64,000 nt of DNA from Lineus longissimus (Eukaryota; Nemertea; Pilidiophora; Heteronemertea; Lineidae). Both the position numbers and the translations under genes were made by a program. Below the pieces are notes generated by a model that made no database searches, was not told the origin of the DNA, and saw nothing but the letters and a program-made list of their open reading frames with translations. How positions within the stretch are numbered: position 1 is the stretch's first letter; each line of letters begins with the position of its first letter. Positions 60,735-64,000 of the stretch are shown piece by piece. Location: positions 7,757,001-7,821,000 of the forward strand of contig NC_088326.1 of NCBI RefSeq assembly GCF_910592395.1. The letters are read 5' to 3'.

Positions 60735-61775
60735 AAGAGTTCACTGTTTTGTGCGGAGCATGCTCTGCAAATATGCAAATTGAGGAAAACCTAGGATTGG
60801 CCATGAAGCTCCTGGCTCTTTCTCCGTCTGTGACCAATTCAACTTCCATCCTGTTTTACCTTAAAACGAGTTGTTCATCATTTTAAAGCAACCTTTCTCG
60901 AAATCAGTAGTGGCATCCATCCTCCTGTTAGTGTTAAAATCAATGTAGGACGCCAACAACTTTGACTGCTTGAAACTTATCACAGGATAAACCTTCGTAC
61001 CATTCCGTGATTGAGGTAAAACTGTAGCATCCTGTAATGCACTATGTAGTTAGTTTTATCCTTTTAATGTCAATATTAACTTTTCTACATCAGGTCTTTT
61101 CTCGTCACCAAGTAATTCTCTCTGGTTAGGACTCAATTGATTATCGTCGATTGAGAGAGATTCAGGACAGAATGGAAAGTTTTAATTTGAACTTTATGTT
61201 TTCGGGGTAAGCCAAGTCTACATCTAAGAAGTAGCCTACTTCGTTGCGCTTAGGAATTACTTGTATCCAGCTTGACATCGTCCCGAGAGCTTCTGGATCT
61301 TCTTTTGGTTTTATCATCTCAAAACTGCCATAAGGCTGAGGTTCCATCATTGACCAACCGTAGAGATTATTTGCATCAATGTAAAGTAACTTGTGGTGAT
61401 CATCGGCCTTAACGTGTCTTGTTCCCATCACTCCTGAAATACCACCTCTTATTGCCTTTTCAAAAGTAAAATAGAATGTTGCTAGCTGTTAGAAGTTCTA
61501 GGTTTACTCCAGTGTGTTTCAAACCAGGTTGCCAGGTGAAGCCATGTGCTGAGTAACAATGACAAGGATCGATCTGAAAGTAGTTCAAATTGACATCCCT
61601 GAATTTCTCAAACAAATCAGCTAGAAGTAACACAACAGTTTTGAGGTACAGATCAATCAACTCTCCATGATCCTTGAAATTAAAAGGATCCTATATCTTT
61701 TTTGCCTCTTCGTAAGCTGAATCAGGTGCCATTTTATTCTTTAATTCTTCAAAGAACATAGACTTCCCAAAGTAA
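60735..61775 (-). pseudogene. Protein-primed family B DNA polymerase, central fragment
   Basis: In Polintons and related elements this enzyme replicates the element from a terminal protein. Order on the minus strand: 61775-61700 end of the exonuclease region (FFEELKNKM); 61680-61480 LKTVVLLLADLFEKFRD and a QIDPCHCYSAHGFTW stretch; after a frameshift, 61431-61162 KLLYIDANNLYGWSM (polymerase motif A, Asp of DANNLYG) and VGYFLDVDLAYPE; then, with more frameshifts and a stop, a KMMNNSF motif-B-like stretch near 60880 and a final piece ELVTDGERARSF-NPRFSS near 60840-60770. The N-terminal exonuclease and terminal-protein part, and everything after motif B including the YxDTD region, are missing. 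Inactive. Confidence 0.75.
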
Positions 61776-61796
61776 CTAACTTGATAACTTTCATGT

Positions 61797-62349
61797 GATG
61801 TGTAAAAGGAATAAGGATTGGATCCTTTCTTTCTCAATAGTCTGGTTTACCCTGTTTATGACCCTGTTCCAATTCTGTCTGATGACCCTTGGTTTTCCTA
61901 TGAGTTGCCATATTGATGTAAAAAATTTTGAAATGACTAGCATACCTATCTTCTCATATTTTTCTATTTTCTTAAGTATGTTCTTCTTCTTCTGCCAACT
62001 TAGAAACGAGGAAAAAAGTACACTTCCTATGGTTACGTAACACTACCCAAAGCTAAACCTATTTGTGCAGTCATGACTCCAGCTAATGCTGAAATACCAA
62101 CAGAGCCTGCTGTTACACTTACACAATTATGACCGTGGCTAATCCCAGTAATCACGTCAAATGCTTTCTTGTATTTGGAAAAATCTTTCTTCTACATTCA
62201 ATCTTCTCATCCAAGAACTTCTTCACATCGCTGATTTGTTGAAGTCTGAAACCTTTAGGGGAATAGCTGGTCGGGCTATGACTGGTCAGGTTATGACTGG
62301 TCAGATCTGGATAAACCGATTCTCCCGTGTCTATTAAGTTGATGAGCAA
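61797..62349 (-). pseudogene. Membrane-type protein next to the polymerase
   Basis: Three frames. The first (62349-62152) has repeated TSH-type residues (LTSHNLTSHSPTSYSP) and a charged helix (ISDVKKFLDEKIECRRK). The second (about 62170-62045) has a Gly/Ala-rich hydrophobic stretch (AGSVGISALAGVMTAQIGLA). The third (about 62043-61797) has a hydrophobic start, then a basic helix (KKIEKYEKIGMLVISKF). Such a coiled-coil/hydrophobic/basic layout is found in proteins that accompany the polymerase in related elements, but I cannot name it. The right end lies only 118 bp from the transporter exon. Confidence 0.45.
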
Positions 62350-62467
62350 AACTAGAATCTATTGTTGTCTCTGGACTGGAATTCAGGATAATAGCCAAAA
62401 TACTGTGTTATCACTCTTTCCCAGATTTTTATCATAACCTATTGATCTCCATTTTCTATCATTACAG

Positions 62468-62587
62468 TGTTAGGCTTTGACAAGATTCCACTCTACGGAA
62501 CTTTCATCCTTAGTTTTGGCTGTGGCTTGATCACAGGCCTCGTTGTGTTCTTTGCAGTCGTACCATGGCAGAGAAAACACATCACAG
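62468..62587 (+). CDS. SLC20A: SLC20/PiT transporter, fifth coding exon
   Basis: Residues 226-265. The split codon with 50792 makes Met, giving MLGFDKIPLYGTFILSFG, then CGLITGLVVFFAVVPWQRKH and IT. The block LGFDK-P-G and the W/R-rich membrane exit (VPWQRK) are typical of PiT proteins before their large cytosolic loop. Acceptor ATTACAG, donor GTAAGG, phase 1. The rest of the gene (loop and C-terminal membrane domain with the second signature) lies outside the window. Confidence 0.92.
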
Positions 62588-62654
62588 GTAAGGGCATGCG
62601 AAAAGTAGACATGTGTGCGGCAAAGGAGAAGTAGGGCCGAACATATTTATTTTT

Positions 62655-62945
62655 GTAGGGCCGAGTTAATCCTGTATCTTCATTATGTAACATGCAGTTT
62701 TAAAAACGCCCCAAAAATAACTTTTTTCTTTTCTATTATTAAGTTCTTTTTCACAATTTATGGGTGAACTATGATGCAAACATTTTTTTTGCTTTGATTA
62801 GGAAATTCGTGCTCAATTCTTCATTTTGACGATTAATTTTAGTTTGCCACATGCAATTTATTTTCCTGACAGCTGGTCATCTTTGAGAAGTCCCCTCATT
62901 GACAGCAAGGCAGTCAGTCAGGGTCTTCATGGATTGGGCCATTGA
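62655..62945 (+). repeat. Dispersed repeat, partner of 1065-1365
   Basis: Same order of shared stretches as described at 1065-1365; about 75-80% alike by eye. It is directly followed by the second pogo-like element. Confidence 0.6.
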
Positions 62946-62960
62946 ACACAATTGCCATTA

Positions 62961-64000
62961 CTCTATTTCCCTCTGTCTAAGGTCCCTTCATAATATTCAT
63001 GACAGAAATTAAGCACGGACCCTGATCGAGCCAACCTCCACAATGGGTAATTCATGTGAATTTGGAATAGCTAACCAATAGCCGAGTTGCACATGTCAAT
63101 TGGCGGTCAAAGAAGACCTAGGCCTGAGTTTCAAACAGGCAGACAGCGTCAGTTTCACAAATGATCGATCACAATTGCTTTGATTCTGAGGTTTTACTAT
63201 CGTCAGCAATGGGAGCGATTATGCCATTTCCTTTTTTGCTATCCGACGTGGCCTTCCAAAGGCAATTTAAAGGTAGTTTCATGTCCACAGTTCATCAGTG
63301 GAAGTGGATCAACAAGAACCCTTGCCAAAGCGATGGAGGAGCTATTCAGTGAACGAAAAGATCCGGTACCTGTGGGACCTTGAAGCAGCGCTTACTGACG
63401 GTACTGTAACAAGCATGAGAGTTGCCATTACTACAGGATTCCAGTGACAACCATGAAGAAATGGAACCTCCATGACATGGAGGAGAAGGCTGGTGAAAGT
63501 CGGGTTGATGACAGAAGCGTCAAGCAGCGACAGGTTGGTCTGTGGCCAAAAATGGAGCAGCTTCTGTACGAATGGTTCGAGGGGTGAGAGAAAAGATGTT
63601 GCCGGTTGCTGTGCAAGATGTCCAGGAAAGTTCCATGATCATCTTCCAGACGTGGTTTGATGCACTGCCGCCAACGTCGCCAGGAGATAACAGAAGCCAG
63701 AACTATCCTGCATGGTTTTCACGCTACAGCAGGCTGGGTTGAACGTTTCGTGGCAAGGAAAAAAGCTCCTTCCGGAAAGTCAATAAGATCACCACCACGC
63801 TCCCAGCAGACGCTGCAAGCAGGGTCCATGTCTTCCGGACCAACGTCACCCAGACCATCGAACGATTCGACATCCCAATGCAATTGATTTTCAACATGGA
63901 CCAGACGTTTGCCCTGTTTTAGTTTAAGCCGTTTTACACAGCCAACGAAAGGGGAGCAAGATACGTTGACGTCCGCACATCAAGAAGCAACAATCAATTG
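62961..64000 (+). mobile_element. pogo/Tc5-like DNA transposon, copy 2, cut by the window end
   Basis: Starts with CTCTATTTCCCTCTGTCTAA after TA (62959-62960) and follows copy 1 (22908-24932) base for base with scattered changes. Its transposase pieces include EWFEG, AGWVERF, FDIPMQLIFNMDQT and ANERGARYVDVRTSRS. It is frameshifted at places other than in copy 1. Confidence 0.85.

Larger units (their letters stand above)
54857..62349. mobile_element. Remains of a self-synthesising DNA element (Polinton/Maverick-like)
   Basis: Several decayed genes typical of large protein-primed dsDNA elements lie together in intron 4. On the + strand: an acidic, single-membrane-span protein (54857-56247). 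On the minus strand: a membrane-type protein (61797-62349), a family B DNA polymerase (60735-61775), an unrecognised ORF (58101-58466) and a deoxynucleoside kinase (56273-56920). The + strand gene converges on the kinase gene with 25 bp between stops. No integrase, capsid, ATPase or protease was found, nor the terminal inverted repeats, so this is a deletion remnant, later invaded by repeats at 55210-55965 and 59435-60640. The edges given are those of the outermost recognised genes. Confidence 0.6.

Overview
This window is animal nuclear DNA, most likely from a marine invertebrate (deuterostome or lophotrochozoan; I cannot place it more closely). It has split exons with GT-AG junctions, very long introns, AT-rich spacers and dense layers of old mobile elements. 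I see no bacterial operons, rRNA, tRNA or CRISPR.

The only host gene I can support is the N-terminal half of a sodium-dependent phosphate transporter of the SLC20/PiT family on the + strand. Five coding exons (17795-18044, 36532-36774, 41962-42047, 50696-50792, 62468-62587) join in phase into 265 codons plus one base; the rest lies beyond the right edge. The introns measure about 18.5, 5.2, 8.6 and 11.7 kb.

Layout. 0-17.8 kb is upstream of the first coding exon: dispersed repeats, four miniature or foldback elements (about 2.2-2.7, 5.56-6.53, 10.5-11.1 and 13.3-13.95 kb), a scrambled non-LTR retrotransposon (6.6-8.9 kb) and a ~300 bp tandem array (14.1-16.0 kb). Intron 1 holds a pogo/Tc5-like DNA transposon with TA target duplication (22.9-24.9 kb), a minus-strand LINE (25.3-30.4 kb) split by a two-gene PIF/Harbinger element (26.5-29.35 kb), and a broken Tc1 copy interrupted by a terminal-inverted-repeat element (32.8-35.8 kb). 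Intron 2 holds a decayed RTE-like LINE (38.6-41.7 kb). Intron 3 holds repeat arrays, an endonuclease tail, a TA-flanked MITE and a head-to-head pair of deleted Harbinger copies. Intron 4 holds foldback minisatellites and then, at 54.9-62.35 kb, the remains of a self-replicating DNA element (Polinton/Maverick-like): a decayed protein-primed family B DNA polymerase, two membrane-type proteins, an unrecognised ORF and a deoxynucleoside kinase whose phosphate-binding loop is missing. A 15-copy, 81 bp minisatellite sits inside this block. A second pogo copy starts at 62961 and runs off the window.

The items most worth following are the kinase-carrying Polinton-like block, the in-frame nesting of Harbinger in the LINE, the long inverted repeats that bracket two transporter exons, and the tandem repeat families that carry a CTCF-core-like motif.
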